This document shows positions 8,511 through 16,626 of a DNA stretch of 64,000 nucleotides, one piece after another; position 1 is the stretch's first letter; every line of letters begins with the position of its first letter. The notes under the pieces were generated by a model. That model saw only the letters and a list, made by a program, of their open reading frames with translations, searched no databases and was not told the DNA's origin. A program made the position numbers and the translations under genes. The stretch lies in assembly GCF_029714185.1 (NCBI RefSeq), contig NZ_CP121671.1:2046001-2110000 (forward strand), written 5' to 3'. Source of the DNA: Halobacillus naozhouensis. GTDB lineage: Bacteria; Bacillota; Bacilli; Bacillales; Halobacillaceae.

Positions 8511-9551
8511 GTGGATGGAACAATGAAAGCTATTGTGAAGCATCATCGTGGAAAAGGGGCGGAACTTCGCGAAGTTTCTATACCAAATATCCAGGCTGAT
8601 GAAGTACTTATACGTGTGAAAGCAACCTCAATCTGTGGAACAGATGTTCATATTTATAATTGGGATGAGTGGTCAGCTAGCCGAGTTAATCCGCCGTATG
8701 TATTCGGTCATGAATTCGCTGGTGAAATAGTTGAAGTGGGAGAATCAGTCGATAATTTTTCCATCGGAGATTATGTGAGTGCAGAGACCCATCTTGTGTG
8801 CGGTCACTGCACTCAATGTCTGACGGGTAAATATCATATATGTGAAAACACTCAAATCATTGGTGTTGACACACAGGGGTGTTTTGCAGAATATGTAGCC
8901 TTGCCTGCTAGTAATCTATGGCGTAATCCAGACGGCCTGCCTAATGATATTGCCTCCATTCAAGAGCCGATGGGAAACGCGGTTCACACTGTGCTAAACG
9001 GTGACGTGGCAGGTAAATCAGTAGCGATTATTGGCTGTGGTCCGATTGGATTAATGGCCGTCGGAGTCGCTAAAGCAGCCGGAGCATCTCAAGTGCTGGC
9101 ATTTGATTTGAATTCGTATCGATTAGAACTTGCTAAGGAAATGGGAGCCACCGTCACCATCAATTCTGGTGAAGCGGATCCAGTAGAAGAAGCAAGGAGA
9201 CTAACCGACCAACATGGTGTTGATGTTGTTTGTGAGATGAGCGGTCACCCAGTGGCCATGGACCAAGGCTTTAAGATGATCACAAATGGAGGAAGAGTTT
9301 CGATTTTAAGTCTTCCAACTACTCCGGTTACTCTCGATATTACCAATGACGTTGTGTTTAAAGGGGTTCAAGTCCAAGGGATAACTGGACGTAAAATGTA
9401 TGAAACGTGGCAGCAAGTTTCCCGTTTGTTACACTCTGGGCAAGTGGATGTGAAGCCGATTATCACTCATCATTTTGATCTTGAAGAATTCGAACAAGGA
9501 TTCCAGTTAATGAATGAAGGAAAATGCGGTAAAGTAGTATTACACCCATAA
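8511..9551 (+). CDS. tdh: L-threonine 3-dehydrogenase
   Basis: It oxidises L-threonine to 2-amino-3-oxobutyrate with NAD+, which Kbl then cleaves. This is a zinc-dependent medium-chain dehydrogenase of 346 residues. The catalytic zinc region is SICGTDVHIYNW and GHEFAGE; the structural zinc is held by the Cys set CGHCTQCLTGKYHIC; the nucleotide-binding turn is GCGPIGLMAVG. The GTG at 8511 is chosen because AGGAG is eight bases upstream. An ATG at 8523 is too far from that site and a GTG at 8502 overlaps it. It forms an operon with kbl, 18 bases downstream. Confidence 0.95.
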   Translation: MDGTMKAIVKHHRGKGAELREVSIPNIQADEVLIRVKATSICGTDVHIYNWDEWSASRVNPPYVFGHEFAGEIVEVGESVDNFSIGDYVSAETHLVCGHCTQCLTGKYHICENTQIIGVDTQGCFAEYVALPASNLWRNPDGLPNDIASIQEPMGNAVHTVLNGDVAGKSVAIIGCGPIGLMAVGVAKAAGASQVLAFDLNSYRLELAKEMGATVTINSGEADPVEEARRLTDQHGVDVVCEMSGHPVAMDQGFKMITNGGRVSILSLPTTPVTLDITNDVVFKGVQVQGITGRKMYETWQQVSRLLHSGQVDVKPIITHHFDLEEFEQGFQLMNEGKCGKVVLHP

Positions 9552-9569
9552 CTTTTAAGGAGGATGGTC

Positions 9570-10745
9570 ATGAAAGGATTTGAATACTTACAGGAACAAT
9601 TAGATGAAATGAAAAATGAAGGGACGTTTAGAAAACTGATCCCGCTTGAATCGGCTCAAGGTTCAAAAGTAGTAATTAAAGGGAAAGAGGTTATTCAGCT
9701 TTCCTCGAACAACTATCTAGGGTTAACATCCCATCCGCGGATGAAAAAAGCTGCTGACGAAGCAAATGAAACGTATGGTGTAGGGACGGGTTCTGTTCGG
9801 ACTATTGCAGGCACACTGCAAATGCACGAAGACTTTGAAGAAAAGCTTGCTAAATTCAAGCATACTGAAGCGGCTCTTGTATTCCAATCTGGCTTTACAA
9901 CAAACCAGGGAGTGCTTTCCTCAATTTTAACAGATCAGGATGTCGTGATTTCAGATGAACTCAACCATGCCTCCATTATCGATGGCATTCGCCTGACGAA
10001 GGCTTCGCGCAAAATTTATAAACATGTGGACATGGATTCATTAGAGCAAGCGCTTAAAGAAAGTGCTGATTTCCGTACACGTCTCGTCGTAACAGATGGA
10101 GTATTCTCTATGGACGGAAACATTGCTCCACTTCCAAAGATTGTTGAACTCGCTGAAAAATATAATGCCTTGATTATGGTGGATGATGCTCATGCCAGTG
10201 GTGTATTAGGCGATAACGGACGAGGAACAGTTAACCATTTCAACTTAGATGGTCGCGTCCATATTCAAGTCGGAACACTAAGTAAAGCGATTGGTGTCCT
10301 CGGTGGATATGTAGCCAGTACGAAAACCTTACGTGACTACTTGATTCATAAAGGCCGCCCATTCCTATTCAGCACCTCTCATCCACCGGCTGTAACAGCG
10401 GCTAACGATGCTGCCATTGATGTGCTGCTTGAAGAGCCGGAACTGATTGAGAAGCTTTGGGATAATACGAAATTCTTTAAGGACGGGCTACAGAAACTCG
10501 GCTTTGATACAGGAATTAGTGAAACCCCAGTTACGCCAGTTATGATCGGTGATGACGCGCTGACTCATAAATTCTCCGATGAGCTGTTCGAAGAAGGTGT
10601 GTTTGCTCAAGGGATTGTTTTCCCGACTGTACAGCGTGGAAAAGGGCGTATCCGCACCATCGTGACCGCTGAACATTCCAAGGAAGAACTGCAAGAAGCT
10701 TTAAATGCTTTTGAAAAAGTTGGCAAAAAACTTAATATACTGTAA
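9570..10745 (+). CDS. kbl: Glycine C-acetyltransferase (2-amino-3-ketobutyrate CoA ligase)
   Basis: This PLP enzyme splits 2-amino-3-oxobutyrate with CoA into glycine and acetyl-CoA, completing threonine breakdown started by Tdh. The 391-residue product belongs to the alpha-oxoamine synthase family. The PLP lysine is K239 in GTLSKAIGVLGGY, and VDDAHASGVLG supplies the cofactor Asp/His. AAGGAGG lies six bases before the ATG at 9570. It is the second gene of the tdh-kbl operon and is followed by a terminator. Confidence 0.96.
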   Translation: MKGFEYLQEQLDEMKNEGTFRKLIPLESAQGSKVVIKGKEVIQLSSNNYLGLTSHPRMKKAADEANETYGVGTGSVRTIAGTLQMHEDFEEKLAKFKHTEAALVFQSGFTTNQGVLSSILTDQDVVISDELNHASIIDGIRLTKASRKIYKHVDMDSLEQALKESADFRTRLVVTDGVFSMDGNIAPLPKIVELAEKYNALIMVDDAHASGVLGDNGRGTVNHFNLDGRVHIQVGTLSKAIGVLGGYVASTKTLRDYLIHKGRPFLFSTSHPPAVTAANDAAIDVLLEEPELIEKLWDNTKFFKDGLQKLGFDTGISETPVTPVMIGDDALTHKFSDELFEEGVFAQGIVFPTVQRGKGRIRTIVTAEHSKEELQEALNAFEKVGKKLNIL

Positions 10746-10756
10746 GATCATACCCG

Positions 10757-10789
10757 AGCCACTATGAAGCATGTCATAGTGGCTTTTTT
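10757..10789 (+). terminator. tdh-kbl operon terminator
   Basis: A perfect 11-bp stem (AGCCACTATGA at 10757-10767, TCATAGTGGCT at 10774-10784) is followed by a T run. Confidence 0.93.
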
Positions 10790-10830
10790 CCTCATAAATA
10801 CAAAAAAGATCTGCAATTTACGGCTAGCTC

Positions 10831-10859
10831 TTAATATTTTTATATAAAATTGATATAAT
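10831..10859 (+). promoter_or_regulatory. Probable promoter of miaB-ricA
   Basis: TATAAT at 10854-10859 is a perfect -10. The -35 at 17-base spacing is TTAATA (10831-10836), which is weak. The first gene starts 35 bases downstream. Confidence 0.55.
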
Positions 10860-10894
10860 GAGACAGTTAGAGCTCTGCCTGAAAGGAGATTGAC

Positions 10895-12466
10895 ATGAAC
10901 GAACAACAACGCAAAGAATCGTCACAAATTCGCCAGGGAACTCCAGCGGACGTAAAATCCGATCAGGATAACCTTAATCGAATTAAAGACAAAACCAGTG
11001 AAGACTTTATGAAATATTTTGAGACGACCTATCAGCCGCCTTCGCTAAGAAAAGCGCAGCGTCGTCGAAAAGAGGATGTAAAGGTTCACTATGATTTTAC
11101 AATACCTGAAGACTTGGATAACATAGGGCAAGGCCGTAAATACATGATTCGCACGTATGGCTGCCAAATGAACGAGCATGACACGGAGGTTATGGCCGGG
11201 ATTTTTGAAGAGATGGGCTATGAATCAACAAATGATACGAAAGAAGCGGATATCATTCTGCTCAACACTTGTGCTATTCGAGAAAATGCAGAGAACAAAG
11301 TGTTTGGAGAGATCGGCCACCTGAAGCCATTAAAGCTTGAGAACCCGAATTTGATCATTGGTGTGTGCGGATGTATGTCTCAGGAAGAATCGGTAGTAAA
11401 CCGCATTCTGAAAAAACATCCATTTATTGACTTGATTTTCGGAACCCACAATATCCATCGTTTACCTCAACTTGTGAAAGAAGCAATGTTCGGGAAAGAG
11501 ATGGTGATCGATGTATGGTCAAAAGAAGGCGATATTATCGAAAACCTCCCGCGTTCTCGTAAAGGTAAAATTAAAGGGTGGGTGAACATTATGTACGGCT
11601 GTGATAAGTTCTGTACATATTGTATTGTACCTTACACTCGCGGAAAAGAACGAAGCCGTTTACCAGAAGACATCATTCAGGAAGTTCGTCACTTAGCTGC
11701 CCAAGGATATAAAGAGATTACTTTACTGGGGCAAAACGTAAATGCATACGGAAAAGACCTCGATCTGAATTACGGTCTCGGTGACTTAATGGATGAGCTC
11801 CGGGATATTGATATCCCAAGAATCCGTTTTACAACCTCACACCCGCGTGATTTTGATGATCGCTTAATTGAGGTTCTTGCTAAAGGTGGAAATATGCTTG
11901 ACCATATTCACCTGCCCGTACAATCTGGAAACTCTGACATCCTGAAAATTATGGGCCGTAAATATTCTCGGGAAGAATATTTAGAGCTTGTACGCAAGAT
12001 TCGTAAGGCCATGCCAGATGCTACGCTGACAACTGACATTATCGTAGGTTTCCCGAACGAAACCGCAGAGCAATTTGAGGATACCATGTCCCTTGTCGAA
12101 GAAGTTGGTTTTGAAGCGGCTTATACGTTTATTTATTCAGCACGTGACGGTACCCCTGCTGCTCGCATGAAAGATAACATATCTATGGATGAGAAAAAAG
12201 ATCGCCTGCAACGCCTGAACAAACTTGTGAATGATCAGGCTGCTGAAGCTATGAAGCAATATGAAGGCGAAGTAGTCGAAGTGCTTGTTGAAGGCGAAAG
12301 CAAGAAAAATAGTGAAGTATTAGCAGGTTATACGAAACGCAATAAAATGGTAAACTTTACAGGTCCGCGCTCATCTATTGGGACCATCGTGAAAGTGAAA
12401 ATTAATAAAGCGAAGACCTGGTCCTTAGATGGGGTTATGGTCGAAGAGACTATAGAGGTGAAATAA
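10895..12466 (+). CDS. miaB: tRNA-2-methylthio-N6-dimethylallyladenosine synthase
   Basis: MiaB is a radical-SAM methylthiotransferase that adds the 2-methylthio group to i6A37 of tRNAs reading UNN codons. It has 523 residues. The N-terminal UPF0004 domain carries the first cluster ligands (RTYGCQMNEHD, LLNTCAIRENAENK, GVCGCM). The radical-SAM motif is C236, C240 and C243 in CDKFCTYC, and a C-terminal TRAM domain follows. An extra charged leader of about 60 residues before the first domain is usual for Bacillus MiaB. AAGGAGAT precedes the ATG. The stop overlaps the ricA start by one base. Confidence 0.96.
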   Translation: MNEQQRKESSQIRQGTPADVKSDQDNLNRIKDKTSEDFMKYFETTYQPPSLRKAQRRRKEDVKVHYDFTIPEDLDNIGQGRKYMIRTYGCQMNEHDTEVMAGIFEEMGYESTNDTKEADIILLNTCAIRENAENKVFGEIGHLKPLKLENPNLIIGVCGCMSQEESVVNRILKKHPFIDLIFGTHNIHRLPQLVKEAMFGKEMVIDVWSKEGDIIENLPRSRKGKIKGWVNIMYGCDKFCTYCIVPYTRGKERSRLPEDIIQEVRHLAAQGYKEITLLGQNVNAYGKDLDLNYGLGDLMDELRDIDIPRIRFTTSHPRDFDDRLIEVLAKGGNMLDHIHLPVQSGNSDILKIMGRKYSREEYLELVRKIRKAMPDATLTTDIIVGFPNETAEQFEDTMSLVEEVGFEAAYTFIYSARDGTPAARMKDNISMDEKKDRLQRLNKLVNDQAAEAMKQYEGEVVEVLVEGESKKNSEVLAGYTKRNKMVNFTGPRSSIGTIVKVKINKAKTWSLDGVMVEETIEVK

Positions 12467-12891
12467 TGGCACAGTACACAAGACAGCAAGTTGTGGATGA
12501 AGCACATAAGCTTGCAAAAATGATGGCAGAGATCGAGGAAATTGATCGCTTTAAACAGCTTGAAGCGAAGCTCAACGAGAATAAAAAAGTGCAAGACCAT
12601 ATTAAGAAAATTAAAGCGTTGCAGAAACAAGCTGTTAACTTTCAAGCTTACGGAAAAACCGAAGCACTTGAAAAAGTAGAAAAAGAAATTGACCGCTTGC
12701 AGGATGAATTGGATAGCATTCCAGTCGTAGCAGAATTTAAAGATTCACAAGTGGTTATAAACGATATTCTTCAGATGATCTCCAGTACGATCTCCCGTGA
12801 GGTAACGAATGAAGTGATTCGCTCAACAGGTGGAGATTTGCTCAGTGGAGAGACAGGTTCTAAACGAAAAGATGAAGCGTGTGGCCACTGA
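12466..12891 (+). CDS. ricA: RicA (YmcA) regulator of RNase Y and phosphorelay
   Basis: This is a small helical protein of 141 residues, YlbF/YmcA family. In B. subtilis it forms the RicAFT (Y-) complex with YlbF and YaaT, carries Fe-S clusters, and promotes RNase Y processing and Spo0A activation. The sequence is rich in Lys/Glu with a predicted coiled coil in the first 80 residues (EIEEIDRFKQLEAKLNENKK). A cysteine near the C-terminus (DEACGH) fits a cluster ligand. The ATG overlaps the miaB TAA by one base, so translation is coupled. Confidence 0.9.
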   Translation: MAQYTRQQVVDEAHKLAKMMAEIEEIDRFKQLEAKLNENKKVQDHIKKIKALQKQAVNFQAYGKTEALEKVEKEIDRLQDELDSIPVVAEFKDSQVVINDILQMISSTISREVTNEVIRSTGGDLLSGETGSKRKDEACGH

Positions 12892-12900
12892 TTAAAGACT

Positions 12901-12930
12901 AACCGTCGGATATTTTCCGGCGGTTTTTAT
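12901..12930 (+). terminator. miaB-ricA operon terminator
   Basis: AACCGTCGGA (12901-12910) pairs with TCCGGCGGTT after a short loop, followed by five T. Confidence 0.8.
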
Positions 12931-13116
12931 GTATCAAGATCTTTTTTAGAGAAGTGAGCTATTTTTGTGAAAAGGGAGCTTACCCTATTAGAATGGAGCG
13001 TTCTCTTAATGAACCCAGCTAAATTGTTCAAAATCGGATCCTTTTACTGCGGTGCTCCGCTTATGCTTTTCGAGTCTGACCAAGGCACTTTCGCTTTTCT
13101 ATTGTCCAGTTCCGAG

Positions 13117-13214
13117 GGGGCAGACCTTCGCGACATAAGTAATCCCATTCTGTGACGAAAAACCATGTCACGGCATGGTTTTGCTTATGCGTGTCAGGTC
13201 TCTCAGCCCCTCTC
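13117..13214. repeat. Long imperfect inverted repeat upstream of cotE (bcr/REP-like)
   Basis: GAGGGGGCAGACC and CGACATAAG on the left are mirrored by CTTATGCG and GGTCTCTCAGCCCCTC on the right, forming a long imperfect hairpin. Inside it is a perfect 9-bp hairpin (AAAACCATG at 13159-13167, CATGGTTTT at 13174-13182). The preceding 13040-13116 stretch contains CGGTGCTCCGCTTATGC and TGACCAAGGCACTTTCGC, which resemble repeated intergenic sequences of Bacillaceae as I recall them. No convincing gene lies in 12931-13353. Confidence 0.55.
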
Positions 13215-13227
13215 CACATTTCTTGGT

Positions 13228-13258
13228 ACAATTTCTTGGGCGTTTGCATAGGATGGGA
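13228..13258 (+). promoter_or_regulatory. Possible sporulation promoter 1 of cotE (SigK/SigE-like)
   Basis: AC at 13228-13229, a 17-base spacer and GCATAGGATG (CATA at 13247-13250) resemble the SigK pattern AC-N16/17-CATANNNTA. It is one of two similar sites before cotE. Confidence 0.35.
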
Positions 13259-13298
13259 GTACAAACGATTTGAAGTCATCGATTCTTTTTTTGTATTC

Positions 13299-13326
13299 AC
13301 CATTCGCCCATGACTTGCATAGAATG
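13299..13326 (+). promoter_or_regulatory. Possible sporulation promoter 2 of cotE (SigE/SigK-like)
   Basis: AC at 13299-13300, a 17-base spacer and GCATAGAATG (CATA at 13318-13321). This -10 also resembles the SigE form CATACAAT. cotE of B. subtilis has both SigE and SigK promoters. Confidence 0.4.
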
Positions 13327-13353
13327 GGCTGTAGATTAAGGAGGAGTGTTGCT

Positions 13354-13914
13354 ATGTCATTCTTTGAGCGGGAGTACCGTGAAATTATTACTAAGGCTGT
13401 ATGTGGAAAAGGGAAGAAATTTACCGAAGCAACGAACACGATTAGCCCATCTCATCGCCCAACCAGTATTTTAGGTTGCTGGGTTATCAATCATATCTAC
13501 AATGCCAAGAAGAAAGGCGACCATGTAGAGGTTTCAGGAAGTTACGACATAAACGTTTGGTACTCTTATAATGATAATACAAAGACAGAAGTTGTAACCG
13601 AACGTGTTAACTATTGCGATCATGTTCGCCTGGCAGTAAAAGATGAGAATTGCATCAACGATCATTTAGAAGTGGTAGCAAAAGCAGTTCAGCAGCCTAA
13701 TTGTTTAGAGTGTAAGATTACAGCACAGGGACAGAAAATTTGCGTTGAAGTAGAAAGAGAATTTATCGTTGACGTGATTGGTGAAACAAAGCTGTGTGTG
13801 AAAGTTAATCCTCATGGCTGTGAGAGAGATGATGATTACGAATTTGAATTATCATCCGATGACTTCTCAGATATTGAAACAGATTTCCTTCCTAGCAGCA
13901 GTAGTGAAGAGTAA
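13354..13914 (+). CDS. cotE: Spore coat morphogenetic protein CotE
   Basis: CotE organises the outer coat of the spore and is made in the mother cell. The 186-residue product starts MSFFEREYREIITKAVCGKGKK, keeps ISPSHRPTSILGCWVINH, and ends in the acidic, serine-rich tail typical of CotE (DFLPSSSSEE). The ATG at 13354 is preceded by AAGGAGGAG. Position between ricA and mutS is the same as in B. subtilis. The two sigma-like boxes upstream fit mother-cell expression. Confidence 0.95.
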   Translation: MSFFEREYREIITKAVCGKGKKFTEATNTISPSHRPTSILGCWVINHIYNAKKKGDHVEVSGSYDINVWYSYNDNTKTEVVTERVNYCDHVRLAVKDENCINDHLEVVAKAVQQPNCLECKITAQGQKICVEVEREFIVDVIGETKLCVKVNPHGCERDDDYEFELSSDDFSDIETDFLPSSSSEE

Positions 13915-13918
13915 TCGT

Positions 13919-13954
13919 GAATGTCCTTGCTGACTCAGCGGGGCATTTTTTTTT
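13919..13954 (+). terminator. cotE terminator
   Basis: AATGTCC and GCTGA pair with TCAGC and GGGGCATT around a short loop, followed by nine T. Confidence 0.8.
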
Positions 13955-13998
13955 GCTTTTTTAGCACGACTCTTTCATTAAAGAGCAGGCGGATTATG

Positions 13999-14007
13999 TG
14001 GTATAAT
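13999..14007 (+). promoter_or_regulatory. Extended -10 promoter of mutS-mutL
   Basis: TGGTATAAT is a TGN extended -10 with a perfect TATAAT at 14002-14007. No good -35 is seen at 17-18 bases. mutS starts 43 bases downstream. Confidence 0.6.
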
Positions 14008-14049
14008 GTCGTTATATTAGAATTTCGTACGTTTTGGAGGACTATAAGA

Positions 14050-16611
14050 ATGGCACAATACACGCCCATGATGCAGCAATATTTGAAAATAAAAGCAGAC
14101 TATAAGGATGCTTTTTTATTTTTTAGACTTGGTGACTTTTATGAAATGTTTTTTAATGATGCACTAAGTGCATCGAAAGAGCTTGAGATCACACTGACGA
14201 GTCGGGATGGCGGAGATAAGGATCGGATTCCGATGTGTGGTGTTCCATATCACTCAGCTGAAAATTACATAGCACAACTAATTGATAAAGGGTTTAAAGT
14301 AGCGATTTGTGAGCAAGTTGAAGATCCAAAAGCCGCAAAAGGAGTTGTTAAACGGGAAGTTGTTCAGTTAATTACACCAGGTACTGTAATGGAAGGGAGT
14401 ATGCTTGATGAAAAAGAAAATAATTATCTCGCTTCTGTAACGGAATTCAAGGATGGAACATTTACCGTTAGTTACAATGACCTCACGACAGGGGAGAACA
14501 GCATCGCCCTAATTTCAACTGGTTTCGATGCTGTAATGAGCGAGCTCTTCAATAGACCAGTTAAAGAAGTGGTGATCGCGAGTGATTTCGATGACGAGCG
14601 TCAACAATTGCTTGAACAGCAATTAGGCTATACGTTATCTTATTGCGATCAGTCTGACATTCAAGAAGGGTTTAGTCACCTTGTAGAAGCCGTTCATCAG
14701 GATAAATTCATCGAAGGGTTCGGTCGTTTGCTTCATTATATTGAGCACACTCAGAAGCGTGCCCTTGACCATTTGCGACCGGTTCAACCGATTGAATTGA
14801 AGGAATATATGTCATTGGATATGTATTCGAAACGAAACTTAGAACTCGTAGAAACGCTAAGAAAACAAGGGAAGAAAGGCAGCTTGCTTTCTGTACTTGA
14901 CCATACGATTACATCAATGGGTGCCCGCATGTTAAAAAAATGGCTTGAACGTCCACTTCTGTCTAAAGAAGAAATTAAGACTAGGCATGATCAAGTTGAA
15001 GGGATGATTGAACAATTTTTTGAGCGGGAAGCTCTCCGTGAACAGCTAACTTCTGTATATGACCTTGAGCGATTGGCAGGCAGGGTGGCTTTTGGCAATG
15101 TCAATGCAAGAGACTTGATCCAACTGCGAAATTCATTGGCCAAAATTCCAGATATATTAATAACTCTTGAGCAATTTGACCACCCTTCTCTTACGAAACT
15201 TTATCAGGAAATTGATCCGTTACCATCTTTACGGAAACTTTTAGATGATAGTTTAGCAGATGATCCACCAATTACGATAAAAGAAGGGGGCATGATTCGT
15301 GATGGTTATAATGGTCAGCTAGATGACTATCGTGATGCCTCAAAAAACGGGAGAAAATGGATCGCTGAGCTTGAAGGAAAGGAACGGAAGGAAACGGGAA
15401 TTAAATCATTAAAAATAGGATACAACCGTGTATTTGGTTACTATATTGAAGTAACGAAAGCCAACCTTTCTTCTCTGCCAGAAGGTCGTTATGAACGCAA
15501 GCAAACATTAACGAATGCGGAGCGATATATTACTCCTGAGCTAAAAGAAAAGGAAACACTTATTCTGGAAGCGCAAGAGAAAAGTGTAGAGCTCGAATAT
15601 CAGCTTTTCGTCGAAGTACGTGAGCGTGTTAAAGGTTTTGTTCAAGCGTTGCAGTCGCTGGCTGAGCAGATCAGCTGTATCGATGTTCTTCAAGGATTTG
15701 CCGAGAGTGCTGACAAGAATGATTACCATCGCCCAGCCTTTGGTCATGACCGGGTGATTGATGTTAAACAAGGCAGACATCCTGTAGTAGAGCAGGTTAT
15801 GAAGGGAGAGTCGTTTGTCCCGAACGATATTTATATGGATGATACAACAGACGTGTTACTCATAACAGGACCGAATATGTCTGGAAAAAGCACATATATG
15901 AGACAGCTTGCCTTAACATCTATTATGGCTCAAATGGGAAGCTTTGTACCGTGTGAATCGGCAGTGTTGCCTGTGTTTGATCAGATCTTCACGAGAATTG
16001 GCGCCGCGGACGACCTTGTTTCAGGACAAAGTACATTTATGGTAGAAATGCTTGAAGCGAACCATGCCCTCAGCCATGCCACCGAACAAAGCATGATTTT
16101 GCTGGATGAGATCGGCCGTGGGACGAGCACGTATGACGGGATGGCTTTGGCACAGGCTATAGTGGAACATATTCATGAAAAAGTTAAGGCTAAGACTTTA
16201 TTTTCCACCCACTATCATGAATTAACGTCACTTGCTGATCAACTGGATCGATTGAAAAATATTCACGTTCGTGCTGAAGAATATGAAGGGAATGTCGTTT
16301 TTCTCCATCAGATTCAGGAAGGGGCGGCCGATCAAAGTTACGGAATTCATGTTGCAAAGCTGGCAGATTTACCTGATTCACTTATCGATCGAGCAACGGT
16401 TTTATTAAATCATCTAGAAAATGCAAATCCGGAAGTTGCAGCCTCTAGTGAAGAAGAACAATTAAGTTTATTTGTAGAAGAGACTAAACCTTCAAAGCAA
16501 AGTAAACCCTCAGCTGTTGAGAAACAGCTTAAGGATTTAAATTTGATGCAAATGACTCCGATGGATGCGATGAATGAGCTCCATCGCTTGCAAAATCAGA
16601 TCAAGTCGTAA
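14050..16611 (+). CDS. mutS: DNA mismatch repair protein MutS
   Basis: MutS recognises mismatches and loops as a dimer and recruits MutL. It has 853 residues. The mismatch-binding Phe-X-Glu motif is in FFRLGDFYEMF near residue 30. The ATPase carries Walker A GPNMSGKST at about 607-615, then STFMVEMLEA, Walker B ILLDEIGRGTSTYDG and the HYHELT switch histidine. Near the end QLSLF is a beta-clamp-binding-like motif. TTGGAGGA precedes the ATG at 14050; upstream in-frame starts fall before the promoter. mutL follows 15 bases later. Confidence 0.97.
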   Translation: MAQYTPMMQQYLKIKADYKDAFLFFRLGDFYEMFFNDALSASKELEITLTSRDGGDKDRIPMCGVPYHSAENYIAQLIDKGFKVAICEQVEDPKAAKGVVKREVVQLITPGTVMEGSMLDEKENNYLASVTEFKDGTFTVSYNDLTTGENSIALISTGFDAVMSELFNRPVKEVVIASDFDDERQQLLEQQLGYTLSYCDQSDIQEGFSHLVEAVHQDKFIEGFGRLLHYIEHTQKRALDHLRPVQPIELKEYMSLDMYSKRNLELVETLRKQGKKGSLLSVLDHTITSMGARMLKKWLERPLLSKEEIKTRHDQVEGMIEQFFEREALREQLTSVYDLERLAGRVAFGNVNARDLIQLRNSLAKIPDILITLEQFDHPSLTKLYQEIDPLPSLRKLLDDSLADDPPITIKEGGMIRDGYNGQLDDYRDASKNGRKWIAELEGKERKETGIKSLKIGYNRVFGYYIEVTKANLSSLPEGRYERKQTLTNAERYITPELKEKETLILEAQEKSVELEYQLFVEVRERVKGFVQALQSLAEQISCIDVLQGFAESADKNDYHRPAFGHDRVIDVKQGRHPVVEQVMKGESFVPNDIYMDDTTDVLLITGPNMSGKSTYMRQLALTSIMAQMGSFVPCESAVLPVFDQIFTRIGAADDLVSGQSTFMVEMLEANHALSHATEQSMILLDEIGRGTSTYDGMALAQAIVEHIHEKVKAKTLFSTHYHELTSLADQLDRLKNIHVRAEEYEGNVVFLHQIQEGAADQSYGIHVAKLADLPDSLIDRATVLLNHLENANPEVAASSEEEQLSLFVEETKPSKQSKPSAVEKQLKDLNLMQMTPMDAMNELHRLQNQIKS

Positions 16612-16626
16612 CAAGGAGGGTCATAC

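Noticed and set aside
12967..13155. A 62-codon plus-strand reading frame in the gap before cotE
   Set aside because: It lies in the structured repeat, has no family resemblance and no convincing ribosome site.
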